From the NCBI RefSeq assembly GCF_001942345.1, contig NZ_MKKI01000041.1:1-64000 (forward strand): a stretch of 64,000 bases of DNA, written 5' to 3'. Positions 1-8,506 of this stretch are shown piece after piece. How positions within the stretch are numbered: position 1 is the first letter of the stretch; every line of letters begins with the position of its first letter. The translations under genes and the position numbers were made by a program. A model generated the notes under the pieces. The model saw only the letters and a program-made list of their open reading frames with translations. It was not told the DNA's origin and did not search any database. This DNA is from Corynebacterium sp. CNJ-954 (GTDB taxonomy: Bacteria > Actinomycetota > Actinomycetes > Mycobacteriales > Mycobacteriaceae).

Positions 1-1
1 G

Positions 2-499
2 GACGGGAGTGACCGCGACGACAACACCCAGGTTGTCCCGCCGGTGCCGTTGATGTCGCACTGTCGTGGCCAGGTCGCCCTGCACCTGCTCGGCGGGCAC
101 CGTGACCAGTTGACCGTCACCGTGAACACCTACCAGGCTCACCCGGACCAACCGTGCTACGTGCTGGGCAGTGGGTGGGTGTCCGCCACCACCGGTGGTG
201 AACTGGCCGCCCTGGCGACCCGGGTGCGTGAACTCCCGCACGCCGCCGATATCCCCCCTACTGAGGCCTACCGGTTCACCACCGTGCAGAAAGCCTGGAT
301 CCAGGGCCGCGACGGGTACTGCCGGTTTCCTGGCTGCCAGGTGCCCGCCGACACCTGTGAACATGATCATCTGGTCAACTCCCCGCACACCGACCCCACC
401 AGTGACGGGCCGACGGGTGTGGCCAACGGGATCTGTCTGTGCCGGAGCCACCACACCCTGAAAACCGCGCGGGTGTGGGCAGCCGACCAGCCCGGATGA
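2..499 (+). CDS. DUF222/HNH endonuclease-domain protein, 5'-partial and 3'-frameshifted
   Basis: This is the C-terminal part of a 13E12-type DUF222-HNH protein; its frame is already open at the window edge. The HNH module is visible as GRDGYCRFPGC, then CEHDH, then CRSHH, the Cys/His ligands typical of zinc-containing HNH domains. It closely resembles the intact paralogue at 34327-35553. The stop at 497-499 looks premature: reading one frame over from about 495 continues as DDAVTLHWAGPGG to a stop at 588-590, matching the paralogue's C-terminal tail. One extra base in the CCCGG run near 491-495 explains this. The biological role of the family is unknown; the copies are thought to be mobile or repetitive. 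Confidence 0.75.
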   Translation, partial: DGSDRDDNTQVVPPVPLMSHCRGQVALHLLGGHRDQLTVTVNTYQAHPDQPCYVLGSGWVSATTGGELAALATRVRELPHAADIPPTEAYRFTTVQKAWIQGRDGYCRFPGCQVPADTCEHDHLVNSPHTDPTSDGPTGVANGICLCRSHHTLKTARVWAADQPG

Positions 500-589
500 T
501 GCGGTCACACTGCACTGGGCAGGACCCGGCGGGGTGGAGCTCACCACCGTCGCCGCCGGGCCACTGTCACCGGTGAGACACCCCGACTG

Positions 590-616
590 ACCCCCGCCCC
601 ACAGGCAGGCGGGGGT
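590..616. terminator. Hairpin between convergent genes
   Basis: A 9-bp perfect stem (ACCCCCGCC at 590-598 with GGCGGGGGT at 608-616) with a 9-nt loop lies between the HNH gene and the convergent oxidoreductase. There is no clear T-run, so it is a probable bidirectional intrinsic terminator. Confidence 0.5.
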
Positions 617-681
617 TCAGGCACACGTACTCGACGGTCACGACCCCTGACCGCCGAGCACACCAGCACGCCCGGATGAAC

Positions 682-1695
682 TCAGTCGACCTTGACGACG
701 AGCTTCCCGAAGTTCTTGCCCTCAAGCATGCCGATGAACGCGTCCGGCGCGGTGTCGAACCCGTCGATAACCTGCTCCCGATAGTTGATGGTGCCGTCGG
801 CGACCTTCGGCCCGATCTCGGCAAGGAATTCGGGGTAGTACTCCTCGGCGAACTCGGTCTGGATGAATCCGCGAATCAGCACACTCTGAGCCAGGATCGT
901 CCCCATCGCCGCCGGCAGCCGGTCACGGTTGCCGGCACCGGTGGAGTTGTACTGGGAGACCAGGCCGCACACCGGCACACGCGCGAACTTGTTCAGCAGT
1001 GGCAGGACGGCGTCCCACACCGCACCGCCGACGTTCTCGTAGTAGACGTCCACACCGTCAGGGCAGGCCTCGGCGAGCTTGTCGGCGAAGTCGGGGTCAC
1101 GATGATCCACCACCGCATCGAAGCCCAGCTCATCACGGACGAAGGCACATTTCTCCGGTCCGCCGGCGATACCGACCGCACGGGCCCCGGCGAGTTGGGC
1201 GAGCTGCCCGACCATCGATCCGACGGGACCGGAAGCCGCGGCGACAGCGACCGTCTCCCCTTTCTTGGGTTGCCCGATGACCTTCATACCGGCGTAGGCC
1301 GTGAATCCCGGCATGCCGAGCACGCCCAGCGCAGTGGTCGACGGAGCTCCGTGAGTCTGCAGCGTCCGCACGTGCTTTGCCGGGACCACGGCGTGGGTGC
1401 ACCACCCGGTGTGTGCCCGGACGAGGTCACCGACCTCGAAATCGGGGTGCCGGGAGACGGTCACCTCGGCGACCGTCTCCCCCTGCATCACGCCGTCGAC
1501 GGGGACGGGGGCGGCGTACGACTTCGCGGCACTCATCCGTCCCCGCATGTACGGGTCCAGGGAGAGGTACTGCACCTTCAGTTCAAGCTCCCCGTCGCCG
1601 ACCTGCGGCAACGTGACCTCCTCGGTGCGGAAGTTCTCCGCGGTCGGCGCACCCTTCGGGCGGCTGGCGAGGACGATCTGACGTGCGGTGGTCAT
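682..1695 (-). CDS. NADP-dependent oxidoreductase (YncB/CurA-type MDR family)
   Basis: A 337-residue zinc-independent medium-chain dehydrogenase/reductase of the leukotriene-B4-dehydrogenase/CurA group, which reduces alpha,beta-unsaturated carbonyls with NADPH. The N-terminal family signature SLDPYMRGRM is present, followed by a Rossmann segment with AAASGPVGSMVGQ and a YYENVGG segment. The open frame extends far upstream, but ATG at 1695 has an AAGGAG ribosome site 8 nt upstream and the protein begins there as in the family. It is transcribed divergently from tgt. The exact substrate cannot be told. Confidence 0.88.
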   Translation of the reverse strand: MTTARQIVLASRPKGAPTAENFRTEEVTLPQVGDGELELKVQYLSLDPYMRGRMSAAKSYAAPVPVDGVMQGETVAEVTVSRHPDFEVGDLVRAHTGWCTHAVVPAKHVRTLQTHGAPSTTALGVLGMPGFTAYAGMKVIGQPKKGETVAVAAASGPVGSMVGQLAQLAGARAVGIAGGPEKCAFVRDELGFDAVVDHRDPDFADKLAEACPDGVDVYYENVGGAVWDAVLPLLNKFARVPVCGLVSQYNSTGAGNRDRLPAAMGTILAQSVLIRGFIQTEFAEEYYPEFLAEIGPKVADGTINYREQVIDGFDTAPDAFIGMLEGKNFGKLVVKVD

Positions 1696-1789
1696 GGAGG
1701 CATCTCCTTGATTGGTTCGGGTTCGGAGTTCATTTCTCCGTCCGCCGAGGGTAGCTACTGAACCTGTCAGCGGCACACAGGGTGTCAGA

Positions 1790-1795
1790 TAGAAT
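1790..1795 (+). promoter_or_regulatory. Candidate -10 (TAGAAT) of tgt, leaderless type
   Basis: TAGAAT lies 8 nt before the ATG of tgt and no Shine-Dalgarno sequence fits between, which suggests a transcript starting at or next to the start codon. Confidence 0.5.
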
Positions 1796-1803
1796 GACCC
1801 ACC

Positions 1804-3117
1804 ATGACTGAGTCCGCCGTCCCCCCGGCCCCTGCAGCACAAGACACGACATTCGAGCTCGGCACCAGGGTCGGCTCCGTCGACGGCGCACCCGCCCACG
1901 GTCGCACGGGTGTGATTCACACTCCGCACGGGGACATCCGCACACCCGCCTTCATTCCGGTGGCGACGAAGGCGACGGTGAAGACACTCACCCCGGAGCA
2001 GGTCCGGTCGACGGGGGCGGAGGCGATGCTGTCGAACGCCTACCATCTCTACCTGCAACCGGGTGAGGACATCGTGGACACGGCCGGCGGCGTCGCAGCG
2101 TTCGAGAACTGGCACGGCCCGACCTACACCGATTCCGGCGGATTCCAGGTCATGAGCCTCGGCGTCGGGTTCAAGAAGGTCCTGGCGATGGACGTCGCGA
2201 ACCTCACCGAGGGGGACATCCGTGCGGCGAAGAAGGAGCGCATGGCTCTCGTGGACGAGGACGGCGTCGACTTCCGCAGCATCATCGACGGTTCGAAGCA
2301 CCGCTTCACCCCGGAGAAGTCGATGCAGATCCAGCACGGGCTCGGCGCGGACATCATGTTCGCCTTCGATGAGCTGACCACCCTGGTGGACACCCGGCTC
2401 TACCAGGAGGAGTCTGTGGAACGGACCCACCGCTGGGCACGACGCTGCCTCGTCGAACACGACCGGCTGACCGCCGAGCGCAGTCACCGGCCACTGCAGT
2501 CACTGTGGGGTGTGGTGCAGGGAGCACAGTACGAGGACCTGCGTCGTCAGGCGGCGCGGGGCCTGGTGGACCTGTCGAAGGAGGCGGAGGACGCCGGTCG
2601 TCGCGGGTTCGGCGGTTTCGGCATCGGCGGTGCCCTGGAGAAGGAGAACCTCGGTGTCATCACCGGGTGGGTCTGTGATGAACTGCCGGACGAGAAGCCC
2701 CGCCACATGCTCGGAATCTCCGAGCCGGACGACCTGTTCACCGCCATCGCCGCGGGTGCGGACACCTTCGACTGCGTGGCGCCGACCCGGCTGGCACGGC
2801 GCGGCGGGGTGTACACGCTGGACGGCCGCCTGAACCTGATGGCAGGCCGTCACCGGCGCGACTTCATCCCCATCGACGCATCCCTCGGCGGATACGTGTG
2901 TGACAACTATTCGCGGGCCTACATCCACCACCTGCTGCGTGCGAAGGAGTTCCTGGCAGGCACCCTGTGCACGCTGCACAACATCCACTTCATGGCGACG
3001 CTGACCCGGAATATCCGGAGGTCCATCGACGAGGGATGCTTCGAGGAGTACCGCAACGAGTTCCTCGGCCGCTACTACGCGGACACGCCCCCGGAACTGC
3101 GCGGACGCCAGCCCTGA
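1804..3117 (+). CDS. tgt: tRNA-guanosine(34) transglycosylase (queuine tRNA-ribosyltransferase)
   Basis: Exchanges guanine-34 of GUN-anticodon tRNAs for queuine or its precursor. The substrate-binding motif DSGGFQVMSLG and the nucleophile region GADTFDCVAPTR are present. At 437 residues it is longer than the usual 370-380, partly from a short insertion after DSGGFQ. In the zinc site only the third Cys (C366) and the His (H392, spaced 26 residues as in the E. coli enzyme) are kept; the first two Cys positions are L361 and G363. No queuosine biosynthesis genes lie nearby, so queuine salvage is likely. The 3' end overlaps the convergent marR-type gene by 43 bp. Confidence 0.93.
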   Translation: MTESAVPPAPAAQDTTFELGTRVGSVDGAPAHGRTGVIHTPHGDIRTPAFIPVATKATVKTLTPEQVRSTGAEAMLSNAYHLYLQPGEDIVDTAGGVAAFENWHGPTYTDSGGFQVMSLGVGFKKVLAMDVANLTEGDIRAAKKERMALVDEDGVDFRSIIDGSKHRFTPEKSMQIQHGLGADIMFAFDELTTLVDTRLYQEESVERTHRWARRCLVEHDRLTAERSHRPLQSLWGVVQGAQYEDLRRQAARGLVDLSKEAEDAGRRGFGGFGIGGALEKENLGVITGWVCDELPDEKPRHMLGISEPDDLFTAIAAGADTFDCVAPTRLARRGGVYTLDGRLNLMAGRHRRDFIPIDASLGGYVCDNYSRAYIHHLLRAKEFLAGTLCTLHNIHFMATLTRNIRRSIDEGCFEEYRNEFLGRYYADTPPELRGRQP

Positions 3118-3566
3118 TCCTCACGTAACGCGCCGGTTATCCGCCGCGTGATCTCCGAAAGTTGCGAGACCTGGGTGTCCGTCAAGGAGTCGAAGACAAG
3201 GCGACGTACGAGGGCGACGTGGCCGGGCTCCGCAGCGCGCACGGCGTTCTGCCCCGCAGCCGTCAGGATCGCTACGGTGACGCGACCGTCCGACGGGTCA
3301 GGTATGCGGCGTACCCAGTCCCGTTTCTCCAACCTGGCTACCGCTCTCGACAACCGTGACAGTGTGCTGTTCGCGTAGTCGGCGAGCCGGCTCATCCGAA
3401 GTGTGGAATCCTCTGCCTGCGAGAGCGCATAGAGAATCCCGTATTCGAAGTGGCTGATCCCGGAGTCCCGCTGCATCTGCTCGTCAAGCGCCGCAGGCAA
3501 CCACTCCAGGAGTGTGGCCAACGACGCCCATGTCTCAAGTTCAGTGCGATCGAATGTCTCAGCCAT
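3075..3566 (-). CDS. MarR-family transcriptional regulator
   Basis: A 163-residue winged-helix regulator. The MarR core is recognisable: ISHFEYGILYALSQ, then the recognition region STLSRLSRAVARLEKR and the wing DPSDGRVTVAILT. It is divergent from an SDR gene with 90 bp between, which holds two copies of a 22-bp inverted repeat. This layout suggests it represses itself and the SDR gene and responds to a small, probably aromatic or lipophilic ligand. Its 3' end overlaps the end of tgt. Confidence 0.88.
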   Translation of the reverse strand: MAETFDRTELETWASLATLLEWLPAALDEQMQRDSGISHFEYGILYALSQAEDSTLRMSRLADYANSTLSRLSRAVARLEKRDWVRRIPDPSDGRVTVAILTAAGQNAVRAAEPGHVALVRRLVFDSLTDTQVSQLSEITRRITGALREDQGWRPRSSGGVSA

Positions 3567-3582
3567 GGCACTATCCTACGCA

Positions 3583-3604
3583 TTTACTTGAACAGGAAAG
3601 TGAA
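3583..3604. promoter_or_regulatory. MarR operator candidate, copy 2 (imperfect)
   Basis: A 22-bp element with half-sites TTTACTT and AAAGTGAA around a GAACAGG core. It shares both half-sites with the perfect palindrome centred 33 bp away, about three helical turns, and lies just upstream of the marR-type start. Confidence 0.6.
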
Positions 3605-3615
3605 CAGGTGTAGCA

Positions 3616-3637
3616 TTTACTTTCCTAGGAAAGTAAA
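3616..3637. promoter_or_regulatory. MarR operator candidate, copy 1 (perfect palindrome)
   Basis: A perfect 22-bp palindrome, TTTACTTTCCT followed directly by its reverse complement, 19 bp before the SDR start codon. It is far more AT-rich than its surroundings and is the best candidate binding site for the adjacent MarR protein. Confidence 0.7.
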
Positions 3638-3656
3638 AATCGAACGATGAGGCGGC

Positions 3657-4442
3657 ATGGATCTTCAACTCGGTGGAAAACGTATTTTCATCAGCGGGTC
3701 AACCCAGGGAATCGGCTTTGCGGTGGCATCCGCCTGCGCCGCCGAAGGGGCGAACGTCATCGTCAACGGCCGTGAGCCGACCCGCGTGGAGGAGGCTGTC
3801 GCCCAACTGCAGGCGATCTCCCCCGGCTCACAGGTGTCCGGCATCGCAGCCGATGTGGCAGACAGCACCGGCGTACATGCGCTCCTGGACTCAGTCGGCC
3901 CCGTCGATGTCCTGGTGAACAACGTCGGACAGTTCGATGTCCGTCCTTTCACGGAGATCAGCGACGAGGAGTGGCAACGGTACGTCGACGTCAACCTCAT
4001 GAGCGGTGTCCGTCTGGCACGTGGCTTGTTGGATGGCATGCTCACCCGGAACTGGGGACGCGCGATCTTCATCGGCACGGAATCAGCGGTGGACGTACCC
4101 GGCGACATGATCCACTACGGAGCAACCAAAGCTGCGTCACTGGCTGTAAGTAATGGACTGGCGAAACTGACCCGTGGCACCGGAGTCACGGTCAACACCG
4201 TCCTCGGCGGGCCGACCTACTCCGACGGGGTCGCACGAGTGGTGGAAACCATAGCCTCGGCACGGGCGGTGCCGACAGATGATCTGAAGCAGGGCATGGT
4301 GCGGGGCACCTCACTACTGCAACGCTTCATCGAGCCGGAAGAGATCGCCGATGTCGTGACATACCTCGCGAGTCCACGGTCGTCTGCGATCAATGGTGCC
4401 GCATTACGGGCGGACGGCGGAGTCCTGACTACACTCTTCTAG
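3657..4442 (+). CDS. SDR-family oxidoreductase
   Basis: A 261-residue classical short-chain dehydrogenase/reductase. The cofactor motif is STQGIGFAVA (TGxxxGxG type with the first Gly replaced by Ser), followed by VNNVGQFDV (NNxG), a catalytic YGATK (Tyr-x-x-x-Lys) and a C-terminal INGAALRADGG. It resembles FabG-like reductases; the substrate is unknown. ATG at 3657 follows a GAGG ribosome site at 3649-3652. Two MarR-type operators upstream predict control by the divergent regulator. Confidence 0.88.
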   Translation: MDLQLGGKRIFISGSTQGIGFAVASACAAEGANVIVNGREPTRVEEAVAQLQAISPGSQVSGIAADVADSTGVHALLDSVGPVDVLVNNVGQFDVRPFTEISDEEWQRYVDVNLMSGVRLARGLLDGMLTRNWGRAIFIGTESAVDVPGDMIHYGATKAASLAVSNGLAKLTRGTGVTVNTVLGGPTYSDGVARVVETIASARAVPTDDLKQGMVRGTSLLQRFIEPEEIADVVTYLASPRSSAINGAALRADGGVLTTLF

Positions 4443-4606
4443 CTGTAGTTCCCCGTGCGGGACGGAGCCGGTTATCAGTACAGGTCCAGTGCCTCTGCGA
4501 GCATACGGTGTCCCTGCTGTTCGAAGGCGTGGTCCCCGACTTCCCGTGCCCCAGACGGCCGTCCCACCGCTTCCCGGGCCAGCATCACCTGCTCTGACCT
4601 GCAGAT

Positions 4607-4633
4607 TGTCACATAGACACCCACTACCCCGTC
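4607..4633 (+). promoter_or_regulatory. ECF41-type promoter upstream of the CMD gene
   Basis: TGTCACA at 4607-4613, exactly 16 nt, then CGTC at 4630-4633. This equals the published ECF41 sigma-factor promoter consensus (TGTCACA-N16-CGTC). It lies 46 nt before the CMD-protein gene, whose downstream neighbour encodes an ECF41-like sigma factor. The 237-nt gap from 4443 to 4679 holds nothing else recognisable. Confidence 0.8.
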
Positions 4634-4679
4634 TCTCCTTTGACGACCTGTCCACCAGACCGCCAGAGGGATACCGACC

Positions 4680-5114
4680 ATGACCCACCTCGACCTGATG
4701 AAAACCCACAAACGCACCTATGCCGCGGCGGGAGCCTTCGAGTTCGCCGCCCGCAGCGGCCTGGACCGGCGCACCCGCCTGCTCATCGAGTTACGTGCGT
4801 CCTTCCTCAACAAATGCAGCTTCTGCATCGGCATGCACTCCGACGAGGCCCTGAAGCACGACTTCGGCCAGGACTGGATCGACGCGATCCGGGACTGGAC
4901 ACCGGGCAGCACGGGTACCCACTTCAGTGCGTCCGACGACCTCATCCTCGCCTTCACCACAGCCGGCACCCGTCTCAGCGAAGACGCCGATTTCGACGTC
5001 GAACTCCAGGAACGCGTGATCGAGGAGTTCGGGGAGAAGACCACCGGAGCCCTGATCAGTGAAATCGCCGCGATCAACATGTGGAACCGGCTCGGCGTAC
5101 TCTCGCAGAAATGA
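4680..5114 (+). CDS. Carboxymuconolactone decarboxylase (AhpD-like) family protein
   Basis: A 144-residue CMD/AhpD-family protein. The redox motif is in KCSFCIGMHSDEALK (Cys-x-x-Cys followed by His), typical of AhpD-type alkylhydroperoxidases. It is the classic partner and target of ECF41 sigma factors: an ECF41 promoter lies upstream, and its stop codon overlaps the sigma gene start (ATGA at 5111-5114), so the two are translationally coupled. The likely role is peroxide or electrophile detoxification; the substrate is unknown. Confidence 0.85.
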   Translation: MTHLDLMKTHKRTYAAAGAFEFAARSGLDRRTRLLIELRASFLNKCSFCIGMHSDEALKHDFGQDWIDAIRDWTPGSTGTHFSASDDLILAFTTAGTRLSEDADFDVELQERVIEEFGEKTTGALISEIAAINMWNRLGVLSQK

Positions 5115-5959
5115 CGACGACCCCGACCTGGATCCGGGAACGCCCACGCCTGCTGGGGCTGGCCTACACCGTGCTCGGAACCTGGGAAGACGCCGAAGAC
5201 GCCGTCTCCGAAGCGTGGCTTCGTCTGCAACGTGTCGACGGAACAAGCCAGGAACCGCGGGACGTACCCGCGTGGCTGACCGTCGTCGTCTCCCGCATCG
5301 CCCTCGACGCTGCGACAACTGCCGCGAAACGCCGTGAGTCCTATGTCGGGCAGTGGCTGCCCGACATCGTCGTGCAGGACGCCGACCCCGCCGACCGGAT
5401 CGTCCTCGGGGAAGGCGTCGACCTCGCTTTCATCCGACTCCTCCAGTCGCTCCGGCCCGTGGACCGGATCGTCCTCGTCCTCGCCGACGTCGTGGGAATG
5501 TCCCACCAGGAGATCGCGGATGCGGTCGGCAGCACTCCGGCGGCGACACGCCAGCGACTACGTCGGGCCCGCGCGGCCTTGGCCTCACCATCAGAGGCCG
5601 CGCCGGTCCCCCGGTCTGCAGACCAGTCGTACCTGCATACTCTGGCCGCTGCCCTGAACGCCGACGACCTCGGCACGCTCGTGGAACAGTTGTCCGAGGG
5701 CTGCGTCCTGTGGACGGATTCCGGCGGGCTCACCAGAGCCGCACGGAATCCGGTGTACGGCAGCGACCGGGTCTCCCGGTTCCTCGCCGGCCTGATCAGC
5801 AAATACGGGATGCCCCGGGTGTCGGTCGTCGACGCGGTGGCAGGCCCGGTGCTCCGTGCGGCCTCCGAGGACATGACCCGTGTCGTCGTCCTCGAGACCG
5901 ACGGAGGAACCGGGATCACCGGGATCCAGGTCCAGCAGAACCCGGGGAAGATTCACTGA
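5111..5959 (+). CDS. ECF41-family RNA polymerase sigma factor (SigJ-like)
   Basis: A 282-residue extracytoplasmic-function sigma factor with a C-terminal SnoaL-like domain. Region 2 includes LGTWEDAEDAVSEAWLRLQ; region 4 includes GMSHQEIADAVGSTPAATRQRL. The linker WLPDIV and the motifs LNADDLG and TDSGGL correspond to the WLPEP, NGDL and DGGG-type motifs that define ECF41, where the C-terminal extension replaces a classical anti-sigma factor. The ATG at 5111 overlaps the stop of the CMD gene by 4 nt. The matching promoter before the CMD gene predicts autoregulation of the two-gene operon. The 3' end overlaps the MMPL gene convergently. Confidence 0.9.
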   Translation: MTTTPTWIRERPRLLGLAYTVLGTWEDAEDAVSEAWLRLQRVDGTSQEPRDVPAWLTVVVSRIALDAATTAAKRRESYVGQWLPDIVVQDADPADRIVLGEGVDLAFIRLLQSLRPVDRIVLVLADVVGMSHQEIADAVGSTPAATRQRLRRARAALASPSEAAPVPRSADQSYLHTLAAALNADDLGTLVEQLSEGCVLWTDSGGLTRAARNPVYGSDRVSRFLAGLISKYGMPRVSVVDAVAGPVLRAASEDMTRVVVLETDGGTGITGIQVQQNPGKIH

Positions 5960-8441
5960 CCTGGCTGTCCTCCATACGCCGGATCTTCCCGGAGGAGTAG
6001 GCGTCCTCCAGCTTCGCTCCCTCGACGTCCACCGACGGCAGGATCCTGTCCAACCACCGCGGCATGTACCAGGTGGCACGCCCGCACAGGAACATCAGCG
6101 CAGGGATCAGGGTCATCCGGATGAAGAAGGCGTCGAACAGCACACCGACCCCCAGGGCGAAGCCGAAGATCTGGATGAACGGCAGCGGCTGGGCGATGAA
6201 GGACGCGAAGACGCAGATCATGATCAACGCGGCGGCAGTCACCACCTTCGCTCCCAGCCCGAAGCCGCCGATCACCGAATCTTCAACGGCGTTGTATTTG
6301 CTCGTCTTCGCCGCCTCATGACTGCGCAGGGTGAACCTCTCCCTCATCCGCGAGACGATGAACACCTGGTAGTCCATCGCCAGGCCGAAGGTGACACCGA
6401 TGAGGAAGATCGGCATGAAGCTGATCAGCGGCCCCGGCGAGTTGATCAGGCCCCACAGTCCCTCCTGCCAGAACAGGACGGTGACCCCGAAGGCGGCCCC
6501 GACGGACAGCAGGAACCCGGCGGCGGCCATCACCGGCACCATCAGTGACCGGAAGACCATCAGCAGCAGAACCAGGGCGAGGCCGACGACCAGCGCGAGG
6601 TAGACCGGCATGGCGTCGGACAACCTGTCGGTGACGTCCTGTTGGATCGGCACCAGACCGGTGATGCCCATGTCCACGCCGGTCTCGTCCTCCAGGACGT
6701 TCTGCTGGGCCCGGAGCTGCTGGATGAGCTGCGCGGTGCGCTCGTCGGTCGGACCGGTCTCCGGGGTGACCAGGATCTGCGCGGTGGAGCCGTCCTCCGA
6801 GGCGCCGATCAGCTGCGAATGCTTCACCCCGACATTGTTGCCGAGCCGGTCCTTCACCGTCACGAACGCGGCCTGTGCCGGTTCGATTCCACTGGAGACC
6901 AGCGGTGCCAGTGCAGCGGAGTCAGGCTTCACGTCGTCGGTGTTGACGATGACGAGGAACGGGGAGTTCCGGCCGGCACCGAAGCCCTCCTCCATCAACT
7001 CGGCGGACTGCCGCTGGGTACTGTCCACCGGGGAGGTCTTGTCCGACGGCAGGGAGAGCTGCAGATTCATGGCCGGCAGGGTCAGCAGGACCAGCGATGC
7101 GACGACGACGAGGAGGAAACCTCCCGGTGCGCGGTGGACCAGCTGTACCCACCGGGTACCGAGGGAGGGGCCGGAGGACGACTGTGCTCTCCGCGCCTTC
7201 TTCTCGTGCTGTCCGCGCGTCCGACGGGAGCCCCTGCTCCCGGACGCCAGGGAGGCGGCGACCGCGGCATCCGCGTCCTCGACCGTCATTCCTTCGCGTA
7301 CCTTCGCACCGGTGGCGGCGTCCTTGCGGAAGACCCGGCCGCCGAAGGCACCGAACAAGGCGGGCACCAGGGTGAGTGCCACGAAAACGGAGAGCAGGAC
7401 GGTGGCGGCCGCAGCGTAACCCATGTAGGACAGGAACTCGATGTTCGCCACCCGGAGGCCGACCAGGGCGATGATCACGGTCAGCCCGGCGAAGACCACC
7501 GCCGAACCAGCGGTTCCCACCGCCAGGCCGGTGGCGTCGGGCCTGGAGCGCCCGTGTCGGACTTCATCGCGGTACCGGCTCATGATGAACAGGGCGTAGT
7601 CGATCGCGACGGCCAGGCCCAGCATGATGCCCAACACCGGGGTGATGTTGTTCAGCGGGACGAAGGCGGTCGCACCGGTGATGCCGAGAGCACCGATGCC
7701 CACACCGACGACGGCACTGATCAACGGCATACCCGCGGCGATGAGTGAGCCGAAGGTGATGAACAGGATGATGAACGCGGCCAGCAGTCCGACGGCTTCA
7801 CTGATCGGTTCGATGACGATCGGGTCACCGAAACCTGCACCACCGGCTTCGGCCTTCAGGCCGGCGTCGCGTGCGATGTCGAGGGCGTCGTTGACCGCAT
7901 CCTTGTCGGCCGGGGTGACGTCGGCGGGCAGGTCGACGTCGAAGGCGAACGAGGTCGTGCCCGTCCGCCCGTCGGGGCTGAGGGTGGCGACGTTGGCGGC
8001 GTCGGCCTCGGCGACGTCCCGGGGCAGCCCCATCTCGGTGGAGGTGTCGATGACCATCTGCGACTGCTGGTCATTGAAGACGACCGGGTTACCGAAGGAG
8101 GAGTCGTCGCCGAAATCATCGACGTCGGCGCGGACGGCGTCGACGACATCGTCGAGGACACCCATGTACTTCTCATCGCTGAGCTTCTCCCCCTCCGGCG
8201 CCTGGAACACCAGATTCACGTCCGATGCCTCGGCGGGGTTGTCGGTGCCGGGGAACTCGTCCATGAGCATCTGGGTGGCGTGCTGGGACGGCACCCCGTC
8301 GATGCTGAAGACGTCGTTGTAGCCCTTCTGGATCACCAGCGACCCACCGCCGACGGCGGCGAGCAGGACCGCCCAGATCCCGATGACGAGCCACCGCCTC
8401 AGGTAGGACCACCGGCCGAGTCGGAACAGGAAAAGAGCCAC
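5916..8441 (-). CDS. MMPL-family (RND superfamily) membrane transporter
   Basis: An 841-residue RND-type transporter of the MMPL family, moving lipids or small hydrophobic compounds across the inner membrane with proton motive force. There are two repeats, each with one helix, a large extracytoplasmic domain and a five-helix bundle; bundle motifs include GLAVAIDYALFIMSRYRDE (first repeat) and GLAMDYQVFIVSRMRE (second repeat), with the charged residues used for proton relay. A basic cytoplasmic linker separates the halves. The start is GTG at 8441; a GGAAGG-like site lies about 11 nt upstream. It could export mycolate-type lipids or drugs; no substrate can be named. Confidence 0.92.
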   Translation of the reverse strand: MALFLFRLGRWSYLRRWLVIGIWAVLLAAVGGGSLVIQKGYNDVFSIDGVPSQHATQMLMDEFPGTDNPAEASDVNLVFQAPEGEKLSDEKYMGVLDDVVDAVRADVDDFGDDSSFGNPVVFNDQQSQMVIDTSTEMGLPRDVAEADAANVATLSPDGRTGTTSFAFDVDLPADVTPADKDAVNDALDIARDAGLKAEAGGAGFGDPIVIEPISEAVGLLAAFIILFITFGSLIAAGMPLISAVVGVGIGALGITGATAFVPLNNITPVLGIMLGLAVAIDYALFIMSRYRDEVRHGRSRPDATGLAVGTAGSAVVFAGLTVIIALVGLRVANIEFLSYMGYAAAATVLLSVFVALTLVPALFGAFGGRVFRKDAATGAKVREGMTVEDADAAVAASLASGSRGSRRTRGQHEKKARRAQSSSGPSLGTRWVQLVHRAPGGFLLVVVASLVLLTLPAMNLQLSLPSDKTSPVDSTQRQSAELMEEGFGAGRNSPFLVIVNTDDVKPDSAALAPLVSSGIEPAQAAFVTVKDRLGNNVGVKHSQLIGASEDGSTAQILVTPETGPTDERTAQLIQQLRAQQNVLEDETGVDMGITGLVPIQQDVTDRLSDAMPVYLALVVGLALVLLLMVFRSLMVPVMAAAGFLLSVGAAFGVTVLFWQEGLWGLINSPGPLISFMPIFLIGVTFGLAMDYQVFIVSRMRERFTLRSHEAAKTSKYNAVEDSVIGGFGLGAKVVTAAALIMICVFASFIAQPLPFIQIFGFALGVGVLFDAFFIRMTLIPALMFLCGRATWYMPRWLDRILPSVDVEGAKLEDAYSSGKIRRMEDSQVSESSPGSAGPGSR

Positions 8442-8483
8442 GGAGAGGTCAGCCTTCCACGTAGGAGCACAGTGCGAGAGACA

Positions 8484-8489
8484 ATCCTA
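8484..8489 (-). promoter_or_regulatory. Candidate -10 (TAGGAT) of the MMPL gene
   Basis: TAGGAT on the minus strand, 42 nt upstream of the GTG start, in the gap between the HAD gene end and the MMPL gene. Confidence 0.35.
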
Positions 8490-8506
8490 GTGGACCGCGG
8501 CAGTGT

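Noticed and set aside
676..1761. A 361-residue plus-strand frame opposite the CurA-type oxidoreductase
   Set aside because: Shadow of a well-conserved gene with its own ribosome site.
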